Part shown: piece by piece, positions 47,487 through 60,147 of the stretch
Layout: each line of letters starts with the position of its first letter
Numbering within the stretch: the first letter of the stretch is position 1
Assembly (NCBI GenBank): GCA_019454045.1
Contig: SKCR01035541.1
Location: 62,001 to 126,000, forward strand
DNA: 64,000 nt
Origin: Zanthoxylum bungeanum
Lineage: Eukaryota; Streptophyta; Magnoliopsida; Sapindales; Rutaceae
Direction: 5' to 3'
Program-made: the position numbers and the translations under genes
The notes under the pieces: generated by a model
The model's database searches: none
Told to the model about the DNA's origin: nothing
Seen by the model: the letters and a program-made list of their open reading frames with translations, nothing else

Positions 47487-48926
47487 ATGGCAGGGAGAAA
47501 TCGCATTCCTAGAGAAGTTTACAGTGACCGGCGTGGGTTTCCCTATGAAAGACCTTTCATTCGCGGACAGCGACCTCCCCACCCTGCTTTATTGGAGGAA
47601 GAACTTGAAATTCAGCATGCTGAAATTCAGAGACTCTTGGGTGATAATCGTAGGTTGGTTGAAGATCGAATGGCCATGCAGCGAGAGCTTGCTGCTGCTA
47701 AGGAGGAGCTTCATCGAATGAATCTTGTCATTGGTGACATTCGTGCAGAACAAGAAGTGCATGTGAGGGAGTTAGTTGACAAAGGGTTGAAGCTTGAGGC
47801 AGATCTTCGTGCGACTGAGCCTTTGAGAAAAGAGGCTGTACAACTCCGTGCTGAAGTTCAGAAGCTGAATAACCTTAGGAATGAACTCAACGGACAAGTT
47901 CAGACAGTACAGAAAGACCTTACAAAATTGCAAGCTGATAATCAACAGATTCCCTTATTAAGGGCAGAGATTGATGGTCTGCATCAAGAGCTTATGCATG
48001 CTAGGTTGTTATTAAGTTCTTTTTATTTGTACATTTATCTTTATGTTTTACTTTAAATTCTTTACTTTTCCTGCTCCTCAAAGTTGTGTACCATATAACC
48101 TCAATCTTGTGCTAAAACCAAAATCTTCTTATGTAGGGCTGCTGTTGATTATGAAAAGAAAGCAAACATTGAACTGATGGAGCAGAGACAGGCAATGGAG
48201 AAGAATTTGATTTCCATGGCTCGTGACGTTGAAAAGCAACGTGCAGAACTTGCTAATTTCGATGGTAGACCATGGGGTGGTGGTATGTCCTGTATGCAAT
48301 GGATGTTTATCATAAATTTTTTTATTCTTTTTAGCATTTCTTAAGTTGTGTTGTGATAGTAATTGGTTACTGCATTCTTGTCATGACATTTTGAAAGTGT
48401 TAATGCATGCTGCATCTTGCAAATAAAGTCAACTCAGATGATCTACAAGCTGATTATATCTATCATTCCTTTTCACTGTCTGTGGATATCCATTTAGTTT
48501 TTACTTGATATTCAATGCATCATGTTCTTAACTAAATCCAATTAAGATTTCTTGATTTTCATTCTCGGCTGAATTTGTCTTATATGTCAATTATATTTCT
48601 CTTCCGGTCTGACCTGTGTGGGATTTCACTGTATAATATCTCTTTATATTTGTGTGTGATGGCTCAAGGTGAAACATATGGGAATGGGATGAATTTCAGC
48701 AGAGCGGAGGGAAGTTTTCTTGCACCTTATGGAGATGTGTATGGGGTTCCTAGGGTATGTTTCATACTGGAATTCTTATTATATGTTTTTTATTGGATTA
48801 TCATGTTGGCTTATATGATATGGTTTTAACTGTGCCTATTTGATTTCTCAGGGTCTTGCAGACAAGGGTCCTATGTCTGGCCGAGGTCCTGGTTCATGGG
48901 AGAAGCCTAGTTTGACTCGTCGCTGA
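47487..48926 (+). CDS. FLXL3-like: FLX-like coiled-coil protein (FLOWERING LOCUS C EXPRESSOR-like 3 type)
   Basis: Coding exons 47487-48004, 48137-48282, 48669-48754 and 48852-48926 (TGA) join to 274 residues without a break. The N-terminus is [18 protein letters not shown] with a proline/arginine-rich segment. Residues of about 35-205 form a long heptad-rich coiled coil ([54 protein letters not shown]). The tail is rich in G, Y and S ([16 protein letters not shown]). Family members act with FRIGIDA as scaffold proteins promoting FLC transcription or have broader developmental roles; the function of this paralogue is inferred only. Start chosen at the first ATG after the splice acceptor, matching family N-termini. 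A decayed partial copy lies at 7.3 kb. Confidence 0.92.
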
Positions 48927-51900
48927 GACCTGGATGTTTGTTGCTGGAATTGAAGGAAGGCACAGTTCATACCTTTTGGCTGTCCTACTATGAAGTTCAA
49001 CATATAAACCAGAAAGAAGTACTTATCATCTATGTGTTCATTTCACATCAGCGCTTATTTATCTGAATGCATTGTTAGTAACCCTATTAATGTTTCTTTT
49101 CTCTAGTTAGTAGAGACAGAAGTTTCCTTTTCTTTATTTTTTCCCCATATCTGCATCATAATATATTAATTTCGATTGCTGTGGCAATAACTCTCAACTG
49201 TTGGCTCCTTTATTATTTCATCATTTTCTCATATTGATTCGTATGTATAGTGTGGCATATTTGATTTTATGTGCCTATAACTTCATAGAAGCTAGTAAAT
49301 CTTAAATAGTGTGGTCCTCTTTTTTTGCCTGGGGTTTTCTGTCGGAGATATGTGGACTCTCAAAAGAAGCATTTTGGCTGTAGTTGTTGATATAAAACCT
49401 ATATAAAACCTATCGCTTTCCTAGAAGATGGATACATTAGAGAGTAGTGTTCCTTTTTTTTTGTGTGTGTTGCTGCTAGAAGTTTCTTTGGGTTACTTCT
49501 GTATGTTTATGTGGCTGCATTGGATTTAGGTAGTTTTTTAAATTAGTCACGTTGTTTATCTCCTATTATATCTGAAATTCTAAAATGGAGGATTCTTTTT
49601 TACTTGCATTCCTCGTGCCTTAGTACCCATTTCTAAAGTGATGTTTGAGGAATGGTTTACACAGTAGTTACAATGTTATTGATGGCAGAGTGTGTGGGGC
49701 AATTCATTGCAATCGAAATATTTCAGTGTTCATATAATTATTTCACGACCGTGGGACGTGTATAGAAGAGCAAGATCTTCCTGGTTGAAGAAATTCCACT
49801 ATAATAAATGTGCATTACTTCATGTCATTGCTCCCACTGTTCTAGATTGTGAAGCTGGGTTTCAAATTCAGTTGGTCAGATGTGTGTGAAGGCCACTTGC
49901 TCATTTATATAAATCAATAGATGTTACTCTTTTGATTAACCCTTGCCAGCTAGATTTATAGGGACTCTAGGAAATTTTAGATCAAAGAGTGGAATTCAAG
50001 GTTATAACTTATATTTATCTTTCCTAAGTTAGTAACAGGAAGCTAGTTTTAAAGTTTCTCTAGTTCAGATGGTTGGATTTTTCCAATTATGAGCGTCGGC
50101 GCCATAATGGAAAGAGGATTTGTTTATTGGAAGAAAGAAGTTAAGGAGGTATAATGTTTCTCGATTTTGGAATTTGGATAGGCTAAACTTGAATCCGCTG
50201 GACTTGGTTAGTCTAGCAGAAGTTTTTCTGACAAAAGAGAATGGATCAGGGCCTGACCAAGCGGCAAGTCGAAGATCTTTGGCTCGTCTCCCGCCGCGAT
50301 ACACCCCCGGTAGTAGCAGCAGCCCGGCCGTGTCCTCATAGTACAGTTAAGAAACTTAAAAAGCATGTGGAGATGGGTGTACTATGACTATCCTAACACT
50401 TGGACATTGGAGTGAAGAGTTTGACTTTGACATACCCTTGATAAATTATTCTCATGTAGCCTATGGTTATGTGCTTCCCTTTTTACAACTATAGTTGGGG
50501 AAAATCCAGAAAACTCTTGTTTTGGTGCGGATTCTCTAATTGTTCATCTTATCTTGGTTCTACATTATCATTTTGGTGGTCAAGATATTTTTGACCACCT
50601 AGATCAATTCAAGTTTCTCCTTCACATATTTAGATGAGCCTGGAGTTTCTGAAGGACGGTGGCAGGCCATGTGACAAGAGGTTGACTTCCGATCTATCCT
50701 TTGTAGGCAAGTATTCTGTCTCTGTTGTATGAGTTTTATGGATCTGGAATTTGTTGCCGTTTTCTTAGTTAATTTTTTATCTCAACAAAGTACTATGCTG
50801 CTATGGTGTTCCCATAATGTCGTTAATCAATTAGCATTTAGCTTTCTTCAGATCATATATGTTAATACTAACATTGAAGTAGTCAAGTTGATAATAGGCA
50901 TTCACTCATTGAAGTTTTATGAAGCTACCACTGGTTCATGTATTTTCCATTAGCTGCTTCAACCAATTTTTGGAATTTACCCATTTTCAGTTATTTGTAT
51001 TTTCCCCCCGACATTTCTTTATTAAGCTATAGGTTAGAAGTTTCATGGTTTATCCTGTAGAGTCACATTTCTAATCAATTGCTTCTTTGCATTTCCATGA
51101 GAATAAATTAGTTTAAGTCATGTGAAAGAAACCTAAAGTGTTTTACATTGTGCTAGAATTCTTTCCCCAGCTATTTTATTCACGCGGTTTGCCCAAATTG
51201 TTGCATTGGTTTGTGTTCCAGAATTAACAATGACTGATGTTGGCATTGTACCAGAAATGTCACTTCTGAGGGATGATATATGATCTTTCTAAGCTATATA
51301 AATCGCCTGCTTTCTTAGATAATGGAGATTTGTGTGATTTTCACTTGAAAGGTTATAATTTTGTAATTTTATATTAACAAGGATTTGGTATAGTATGGTA
51401 TATTAGATATGTTTCTGTAGAAAGGAAAGAGGGTTGGTCCTGACTGATGTAGAAAGTTTTGGACTTCAGATTACTAGTAGATTAGTAGGAAAAAGTATGC
51501 TGAAATTAAAGAAGTTTATTTGAATGAGATAATCTGTTTATGGAGCACTTGGGAAAATTCCAAAACAGCAGAAGTTGGTCGTTGGCTGTTTATAAGTATA
51601 TGGATTGTAGACGATTGCCAATGTTGCTGCTCCAGTTAAGTTGTTTTATATGCATTGAAATGTTCGATTCAGATAAGGTCGTTTACCATTTTAATATGTT
51701 ATGACTTTAGACTCTTCTTGTGCCGCTAGTTTTGATGGTTGGATGTTTAGGTGAAAGGAGAAAGGAGAAAGCATCGGTTTAATTGTCTCTGCTGTATGTG
51801 ACATTTGATGGATTAGTTTGCTGATGCCAACTTAGAATGTTTTGCTGGTTGGTTATACTTCTAAATTTTAGTTCAGAGAGGGGGCTAATTTGCTAATTTG

Positions 51901-53453
51901 GATTGCTAGGAAATTTAAACTTTAGATATATCTTTTCTAGCCTCAATCTTCTATGAGCTACGGAAGTTTTATTATATGAAGTCAAGTGCAGGAGGCTCTG
52001 ATGATCTGAATATCACCATCCAAGGTGTTTTTGAATAGTTTTAGTAATTCCAGGATAATGATTACATATGGTTGTTAAGAGACTTGAGGAGTGGTGGCTG
52101 TTGTTCCCTTAGGCTTTTCTCAGCACATTGGGCAGCAATAAAGACACTCAGATTGTCTCATGGCCTTCTAACTGGGTCAATTGGAATAATCGTGGCTTTA
52201 ATTAGAAGCCATCAATGTGACTGTGGAACTGCAGGGATGGGGTGTTGTTCCTTGGAGGCAATTAGGCAATATGTTTTGCTTGTGTTTTCCGCCATAACTA
52301 TTATTAATATTATACAAATTTTTAGTACCATAATGGTTTAGTATTTATGGCTCATTCTTTCAGCATAATCATCCATTATCATATATTTTAGTGCTTCTAC
52401 TTTCCTTCTCTCCACTAACTTTTTATTTTGAACTTTCTGCAGATGAGATTGAAAGCTGGTAACTTTATTTGGGGAACAAGATCGGACAAATCTCAGTTTT
52501 CAGGTATATCTATTTGAAGGCTGCTGAAAAAGATGTGCACACTACTCGGTCTAGCAATAGTCTATGATGGTGAAATCAAACCTTAATGAATAGTACTGAG
52601 AAAATAAATTTCAGTTGTAAAAAGCGGCTTTGATTACAGGAATTCGATGCATCAACAACAAGGATCAGATAAAAAATGAGGTTTGATGCCATGATTTCAC
52701 ATACTCCAATCTTGTGAATGTGTCTAGAGGAATGAAAATGGCAAGTCTCCAAGAGACCATGGATGAGCTTCGCTACTTTAGTTGTGACCCTGAGTGTGTA
52801 GAATTGCAGCGGCAGCAAGAAAGCCTGCGGTCTGGTAGTTTTGAAGCAAAAGGAGGGAGCAGTGCAACTTGTAGTAAATGCAATCCCAGATAAACATTCA
52901 TCGGCATTACAAGCAAATGTCATCCTTTGGATTTACAAAAAATAAACCCATTTCACAAATCTCAGAGAGATGGATACTCCTTGCTTGCTGATTTATTTCC
53001 CCATCGTCTCTCTTTGCACTGCAACTTAGTGGATGACTTATGTCATGCTTGTTACTTTTTGGCAGTAGCTAAATTTCACCAGAGAAAGTTTCGAATGTCT
53101 GGCTTAAATACGGTTCATGTCAAAAAAGTTCTAATTTTTTGCCACTTTGGTAAAATGCCCTATAAGCCAAAACAGGGACCTATATGATGATTTTAAATGT
53201 TCAGGAAATTATTTGTATTTAAACCAAGCATGTGGGGTGGATCTCGAATCTCGATTGTATTATGTAGATTTAAGACTCTCAGAAAACTTCTGATTGAATT
53301 GTTTATGGATTGTAATAAGGAGAATAAGTTTATAAAGATCACTATAAGTTTCAACAAGCAGCCAAAATAAGGAGAATAAGTTTCCCATAGACTTGTAAAG
53401 GGCGTTAATGCTGTATCACCCACTTGGTACCAATGTTGGAAGAAGATAAATAA
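48927..53453. other. 4.5 kb gap, no gene recognised
   Basis: The first 150 bp are probably the FLX-like 3' UTR. The rest is AT-rich with no family I recognise on either strand. A small GC-rich island at about 50220-50340 (GCGGCAAGTCGAAG, CCCGCCGCGATACACCCC) is open on both strands (50120-50341 +, 50065-50304 -), but neither product resembles a known protein. 52072-52341 is also open (89 codons) without recognisable content. Confidence 0.5.
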
Positions 53454-55553
53454 TTACATATAAAATTCTCTGTCATCAACTCCAGTGTTGAATATAAAAC
53501 TTGGAAATAGTGTGGAGATGTCCCTGAAAGACAGGTTACCAAAAACATTAAGAAGATGATTAACAAAAGACTCAAATTTACAGTTTAGTTGCAATGAATG
53601 ATTGCAGCAGATCAGTAAAGTAACAGAGTAATGCAAGAAGGGAAGTAGTTTACTTCAAAAAAGGAAGAGTCATGTTCTTCAAAAGCGTAGGGTGACTGAG
53701 AACAAATGATATCCATTCTTCTTTGTTTATTTTTCCATCCCTATCAGCATCAGCATCAGCAAATGTCTGTTCCAAGAAAGAAGTCACTAGGAGCATATGA
53801 AGCTTCGAAATATAAGACAGACATTTCAAAGAAGCAGAAACAAGAAAAGTAGTTAAAAACAAAATAAAAATGTGGGGGTTCCATGCCTTGTCGATGATAG
53901 CTTTGAGAGATTCATCCGGAAGATGCATGCCCGATTCCTGTAAGGTGGCAACTACCATTTGCCTTACCTGAACAATGTAAATGAAACCTCTTAAGTAATA
54001 GGTTGTAACTTTTTTCGTAGCGTGAACATGTCGAGATATATACTCACTTCCTCTGGCTCAATGTATCCAGTCTCTCTCAAATCATAGAGTCTAAATGCAA
54101 CTGTATGAAATGCAACAGAGAAAGAAACCAATGCTTTTAATCACAACTTCTCAATTTCGATTGCTTAAAGTTAAGAACTGACAATAGCCTCTCCGTTCTC
54201 CAATACTTACAGTCAATTTTGTCCTCCAATGGAGTACGTGGATGGAAGACACTGAGTGCACGCACAAATTCCTCAAATTCAATTACCCCATTTTTCTTCT
54301 CATCAAAAAGATCAAATACCTGGAAAGAATTGCTAACATTTTAATCAACATATTGAATCATCAGATGATACAAGGGAAAACTTTGTGTGTTAATTTGGTC
54401 AGTTAATCCTGCTCCAAACTATATATTACATATATAATCCTAGACCTTAACCACAAATATAGAAAGCCATTTTGAATCACTTGGATTTGACTACAGGCAA
54501 CCGCATCCCTCATTGCCAAGCAGAAACAAATTTGTTTAACGCTCAAGATTAACATTGGATCCTGTTTACCAAATCTATAAAAACAAGTTTCAAGGACATC
54601 AGCATAGCACCTACAGTTGTAACTTATGTTTCATGTAATATTTATAAACAGGGTGAAAATATAAGTTGCTCTTTTATTGTATCAAGACAAGAAATCAATA
54701 AACAAGCAACAATGTTAGAGAACTGGGAAAAATGTACCCTATCCAGGAAAAGATTTTCTCCAGAAGAAGTTTCGAGTAGCGCCAACCGAAGCTCTTCCTT
54801 CAAATTGAAAACAAACAGAAACATCAAATGAATATAGCTCTAGGAAGATTATAATTGTTTGAAAGAATTTGACATGACACTTTATGAATCTGAATAATTG
54901 CTTATGTGCTCCAACCTAATGATTTTAACAGCTAAAAGCTCAATATGACTGCCTTATTTTCTATCCTTGAAAGCACATTCAACATTCTTGATGCCAGAAA
55001 CACACAGCAACTAAGATCTAATAACAAAAACAAAATTATGGTTACCTTGTGAATTAGCCCATCGTCAATGAGAGAACTACTCAACTTCTTGAACAATTCG
55101 TGCAACGCCTCCACTTCATTTATAGTAACTGCAAATTACCATATCAAGAAAATCAAATTCCAGAGCAAAACAACTGCCATTCACAAACAAAACATAGAAT
55201 ATAGAGTTTCACATATGTATATATTTGCTCTTATTAGAAACTCATATGAATGTATAGGTGATACAAACATGGGGAATTATTAGCAATGCGAACGAGGTCA
55301 TTGAATGTGTAATGAAGCGTAGGTGGACGGTGGTGATCAAAGCAACCGGTTAAGCTGAAGAACAGATCTTCAATGAAGCCTATGAATGGCAAGAACGCAG
55401 CACAAAGCTTGTTGCTTATTGTTAAAGAGCTTGATCCCTTACAAATTCACATAAAAAATAAATTTTTTAGACTGCTAATAAAACTTGTAATTTGGAAAGA
55501 GGAACTCAAATTTGAAGACTTACCCTGGCGAAGGAGCGTATTGCAGAATCCAT
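53454..55553 (-). CDS. CBL10-like: Calcineurin B-like calcium sensor, CBL10 type
   Basis: Nine exons on the minus strand (55524-55553, 55269-55437, 55046-55128, 54738-54797, 54211-54319, 54048-54100, 53887-53967, 53654-53766, 53454-53523) join to 255 residues. A hydrophobic stretch [19 protein letters not shown] near residues 20-40 is the membrane anchor that sets CBL10 apart from myristoylated CBLs. Four EF-hands follow: the first with the long CBL loop ([16 protein letters not shown]), then [24 protein letters not shown] and [14 protein letters not shown]. The end [19 protein letters not shown] has the serine in the FPSF motif that CIPKs phosphorylate. CBL10 binds CIPK24 or CIPK8 at tonoplast or plasma membrane in salt tolerance. 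Intron 7 appears to use a GC donor (AAG/GCATGG). All other borders are GT-AG. Confidence 0.93.
53767..53886 (-). other. Likely GC-AG intron (CBL10-like intron 7)
   Basis: On the minus strand exon 7 ends ATCGACAAG and the intron begins GCATGG; it closes GGAACAG before ACATTTGCTG. The conserved I-I-D-K-T-F-A-D join demands this position and there is no nearby GT. The context is weaker than the usual AG/GCAAGT. Confidence 0.7.
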
Positions 55554-56523
55554 TTTTGATTGTCACAGTGTATCAAATAACAGAACTTTCAATGCCAGAA
55601 AGGAAAATGAAAAATAGAACTTGTAATAACCACTGACTAAAAACCATATTTGATCAAAAACATTCCCACACGAACAATCAAAGAAAGAATCATATCAGAA
55701 ATGAATAAAAAGATAATTGATCAAGTCAAAAAAAAAATCCCCTAAAACAATGTTTTTAGAATGAAATATCCCAGATTCAGGATTTCTGAATTCAGTGTTC
55801 CTGCATAGCTTGCAGATGATTTGCATAATATTTGTTGCTAGGCCAGAACCAGGAAAAAAAATCGGAAGATGTGATTTCCTTCAATTAATGGGTTTGTTTC
55901 TTTGGTATAATAAAAAAATGGAAATTGTATCAGCAATAATTTACAATATGTTTTGTTTATTATGGCACTAGTGAAAATAATAAATATTTTGCTGCCATTT
56001 GATTGAATGATCTTTCCAAACTAGAGTATTAGATTTAGACCCATATGCTGAAAAAAAAAAAAAAATCTTTTGTTAACTTTTCTTCAAAATTGCCCACCTC
56101 AGATTCATAATTGTAGGGTCCATTACTTCATTCAACAGGGATCCTCAATTATGAACCAGATAAGATTAGATTAACTTTGTTATGACATATATATATATAT
56201 ATATATTAGGATATTCTTTGATCCTATCCAATGTTGTCCACAATTTATGTTCTGATTAGTAATAAAATATACATAATTTAGTAGTAATCATAATAATCTC
56301 AATCCGGTGAAGTTGTGTTTATATATTTTTTATTTTTTGACTCTTGGGTTTTTATCCATTTGGAAAGAGTCTATTTGGACAAGGAAATGCATTTGTGGAA
56401 TTCTCCTGTCACTATCCATTAAGAGTAGCTTGTTGGGGAAATGTTATTAAAGAGATGAACAGGCGCAATGCTTTGATTGCTATAAGAAAGCTGCGTAAAA
56501 TTGACATAATATATTCAACTTAT

Positions 56524-56690
56524 AGAGACTAGATGATAATAATATATTCAATTTCTTGAGCTCATGGAAATTCTGTTCAAGTCCTTGTCAAGTTTATACA
56601 ACTCTGTTTTTTTTTTAAAAAAAAATGGATCTAGAGATATGCTTCAGTGATCTTCTTTATCACTTTATTATCTCTTTCATAAATAGTAAC
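56524..56690 (+). repeat. Direct repeat, copy 1 (partner 57186-57345)
   Basis: Both contain TATTCAATTTCTTGAGCTCA then TGGAAA, CAAGTCCTTGTCAAGTTT and TTCTTTATCACTTTATTATC. The copies differ by small indels and substitutions. Confidence 0.85.
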
Positions 56691-57014
56691 TATTGAGGAT
56701 GATTTTTGTTCAATACACATCGAATTTATAGTGTTGGAGATCGATATAAAACTAAAACCAAATAAATAATACAAAATAACTAAAGACATGAGGATTTATG
56801 TGGTCGGGGTTGGGCACTTGCCGATGTCCATAAGAAAAAAACATATGAATTACATTATTCTTGAGCATGATTTCAACAAGATGAGTCATTTCACATTTTC
56901 CCTCTATTTGGCTATATTTATATATATATTTAATAGTGGTCTACTCCTATTCTCTTCATCGTGGGATCATGGACTCAATGGTGGTTATTAGAGTACGTAG
57001 TTATTAGGGTGGTC

Positions 57015-57128
57015 TTCAAAGAGCGCAGTCCAGCGGTTTGAGCTTGAGATCATGTTCAAGATCTCAAGTTCAAACCCTGTATATCGTCTTTATAAGAGTC
57101 TGAGACAGCACCGATTTACCCATGATAT
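57015..57128 (+). mobile_element. tRNA-like SINE fragment, diverged
   Basis: AGCGGTTTGAGCTTGAGATC (A-box side) and AAGTTCAAACCCTG (B-box-like), followed by TATAAGAGTCTGAGACAGC, which matches the body of the 3-7 kb SINEs. The 3' tail and duplication were not found. Confidence 0.6.
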
Positions 57129-57185
57129 GTAAACACTGGTGTATAAAATTTTTTACATCAACATAATAAAACTTTGTTTGGCCAG

Positions 57186-57345
57186 TTGATAATATTATAT
57201 TCAATTTCTTGAGCTCATGGAAAAGCTGCTCAAGTCCTTGTCAAGTTTTATAAAACTTTGTTTTTAGAAAATGGATCTGGAGATAATTATGTTTAAGTGA
57301 CCTTCTTTATCACTTTATTATCTCTGTAATAAATAAGAACTATAA
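57186..57345 (+). repeat. Direct repeat, copy 2
   Basis: Partner of 56524-56690. Next to it, TGATATGTAAACACT.GTGTA plus TAAAATTTTTACATCAACAT occurs at about 57123-57165 and again at about 57371-57412. Confidence 0.8.
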
Positions 57346-57479
57346 TTTATTTTTATTTTTTTAACTAAAACTGATATGTAAACACTAGTGTATAAAATTT
57401 TTACATCAACATCATACAGTCATGTCTTTGCAGCTTTCAAATGTATATTATATCAGCAAAGCTGCATATGCATATATAA

Positions 57480-60147
57480 CTAAGTGGTGAAAATAGGAGG
57501 CAACACTTTTGATCTCTTTCCCTTCACTGGAGTTTTAGTATCAGGAAAATTTCCACTTTCATCAACAAGATCCTTAATCAAGCCATCATGTGTTACATTC
57601 AAAGGATAAGTTACCAGGTGAACACCTTCCATGTCAACAACTTCTTCACCAATGTAAGTTTTCCACATTTGATCTCCTAATGAACACATTTTCTGCACAC
57701 ATTCCAGGCTTTCAGGTTCTTGAAATAGTCTCTCTGCAACTCCAATATGTTCATACCATAGCGATAACCGGTATGCATTAACATCTCCGGTATTATTCAT
57801 GCTGTTTTGATCATCATTTTTGGGCAGCTGGTAACATCCTATTGCAATTTCAGTGTCTCTTTTCCCATCCATTGATCGTTGGTTTATATTTGCAGATCCT
57901 ATCAAAAGGTATGCATCATCCACTGATAAGGCAAAAAAAAAATGTTAGTTCTTAATCATAACTACCCTTGTATGCATTTGTATTTGTAAATAATTATAAT
58001 CATAATCATAATCATACCTATCATGAGCTTGGAATGAACATAAACCATGAATCTTCTATGCATTTGAGCATCCCAATAATGAGTCATAGGATGAGGAGAA
58101 TATGGAGGAACAAATTCCCCATTGATCTTTTCTTCCCTATTTGCAAGGCAGAAGAAGTTCAGGTAATCTCTTGGGTGACCTGGCTCGCCGCTTTCTTTTA
58201 TTGCTTCTCCAATCAATTTATACATCATTGCCATTGTTTCTCTAGTCCAATGTAATATATCCTGAACAGGGTCACTCTCAGGCACCCCTTCAGGCCACAT
58301 TGGTATCAATATGTACACTGCAAATCTCTCTTTTGCCTTTATCTTGTTCACAACCTTTAGTGCTATCTCAATAGGAATCAGATTTCTGCAGCCACAGTGC
58401 TTATCTTTCTCCCACAGATAGCATCCTCCAATGAAGTATTGATTCTCAATGTAAATAAACCTTTCAGCTTTCCTTATTGCTTCCACATAAGCTTCATGTA
58501 TGCTTCTTTCCACAGTTAAATTTTTAGCCAGTTGGCTAGCTGAAACATGATCTATTGATCTAAAAACTTGCACTCTCCAATTTCTTTCACTAAAATAACT
58601 GCTTGAAGCAATATTAGACTTGTGTACAAGATTTGGTATGCTGCTAATGGGAACTAACAATGAAGGATCACATTGTTTAGTCCATCTTTGTTCAAAATTT
58701 GTTAGCACATCCCAAGCAGCTTCACCAGTGACACAAGCATGAACATCATGCCAAGGTTCTCTTGGCCCTCCTTTATGAAGGCTTGCTCCTGCAATATTTA
58801 TCTGATAGAAATCAAAACAATGTGATTCTGAGTTAAGTGTGTGAAACAATGAATGCTTTTCAGTATCATAGCGGCCGTCGCAAAGATCCAAGCCACCAAC
58901 AAAGCTCATGATTTCCCTTCCAAAGACAGAATCTTGAGCTCTGGTGTCTACAGTTATAGTCTTTTGGTGGTGAGCAAAGAGAGTTGGGAACTTGTGGTGT
59001 AATCTAGGACATAATTTGCATACAACTTTGGTGTGTTTGAAGTAAGAAAATGCATCTTCATCATGTGTTCTCATTACTCCTTTGTTCTTGATGAGTGGCA
59101 AGGATGTTTCATCATCCCAAAGCATAACTCTCACAGCCACACCTTCTTCAGCTTTATGCTTCAACAATTCTCCAAGCTGAACTCCTCTGCCATGGGGAAT
59201 GTCTGTTTGAGAGTCTCTGACCTGCCACGGATCATTGTCAGGTTTCCAAAATCAATAATAAATTAAAAAAATTAAAAGAGTAAATAAATAAAATTTGAGA
59301 ATAATATTGTTTACCAGAACCATCTTGGGATTGAGAGACCAGCCTGCAATGTAAATTAAATGCTTTGCACCCTCAATGGCCTTGTAAACATCCTCCCATA
59401 GCTTTCCTGGAGACCCACAAAGATCAAATGGGGGCTGAAATGAAGAGCTATGATGAGCATCATGATAAAGCTTGACATGGCAATTTGATCTTTGAGGAAA
59501 TGAAGCACTCCTAAGGCCCTGGAATTCACCATTGCTAATTATTTTCCCCCAGGTTGGTTCATATGCTGCTGGTTTGAACCATAACATGAACCTGAGCTCC
59601 AGTTCCGGGTTCGGTTTCCCATTTTCCATCTCTAGAGGAAAGAACCCACTAATCAAACTTGCCTCATTGAGTATCTGATGAGCTTGAATGTGAAATTTTC
59701 CCAACACTGAGCACTTTGTTTTCAGTGTGATGGTGATTGTTGAATCAGATGGGTGTGCGCACAGAATCTGAAACGTTTGATTCCAAACTCTGCCTCGTTC
59801 ATAGCTTGTTTTTGCCACCTTTTTGTTATCGATTTTGATTGTTACATAAGTAGGCTTTCCATTTGCAAAAACACACTGCAAATCAAAAATTAAAAATTAA
59901 AACATCAAGTGAGATGACGTTTAATAAATATTAACTGTAGAATAAAAGTGAATATTTATCAAACACTTTTAACTGTCGTAACAGACATCGAATTTCCTAA
60001 CAGGAATTGTAATATCAGAAAATCCGGATGACATTTATAATAAGCAAAATTGGTACTTACATTAAATGGAAATTGAGGTGTGCTTGGTGTTGCATCAAAT
60101 ATGGTAGCTTCAAGGGTTCCGTGGAGAAATTTAAGATTTCCTTCCAT
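57480..60147 (-). CDS. PLDALPHA4-like: Phospholipase D alpha, PLD alpha4/epsilon type
   Basis: Four exons on the minus strand (60061-60147, 59315-59875, 58018-59221, 57480-57922) join to 764 residues, close to the family length. The N-terminal third is a C2 domain starting MEGNLKFLHGTLEATIFDA. It is followed by the first HKD motif HHQKTITVD near residue 315 and the second VHSKLMIVDDAYLLIGSAN near residue 640. IENQYFIG and the C-terminus ending VLPPIFTT are typical. The enzyme cuts phosphatidylcholine and phosphatidylethanolamine to phosphatidic acid at membranes. PLD epsilon is linked to nitrogen response and growth. Both H, K and D sets are intact. The start is the only ATG giving the family N-terminus, and no lesions were seen. 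The alpha4 assignment over alpha1 rests on the divergent C2 region and is moderately sure. Confidence 0.93.

Larger units (their letters stand above)
55554..57479. other. Intergenic DNA between the CBL10-like and PLD genes
   Basis: It holds the CBL10-like promoter at the left. (TA)n near 56189-56210. No coding frame recognised. The short open stretch 56344-56532 has no known content. Two diverged direct repeats and a tRNA-like fragment are listed separately. Confidence 0.55.

Noticed and set aside
53650..53958. 102-codon minus-strand frame taken as a whole small EF-hand gene
   Set aside because: It reads through the GC-AG intron; the spliced CBL10 model explains both ends.
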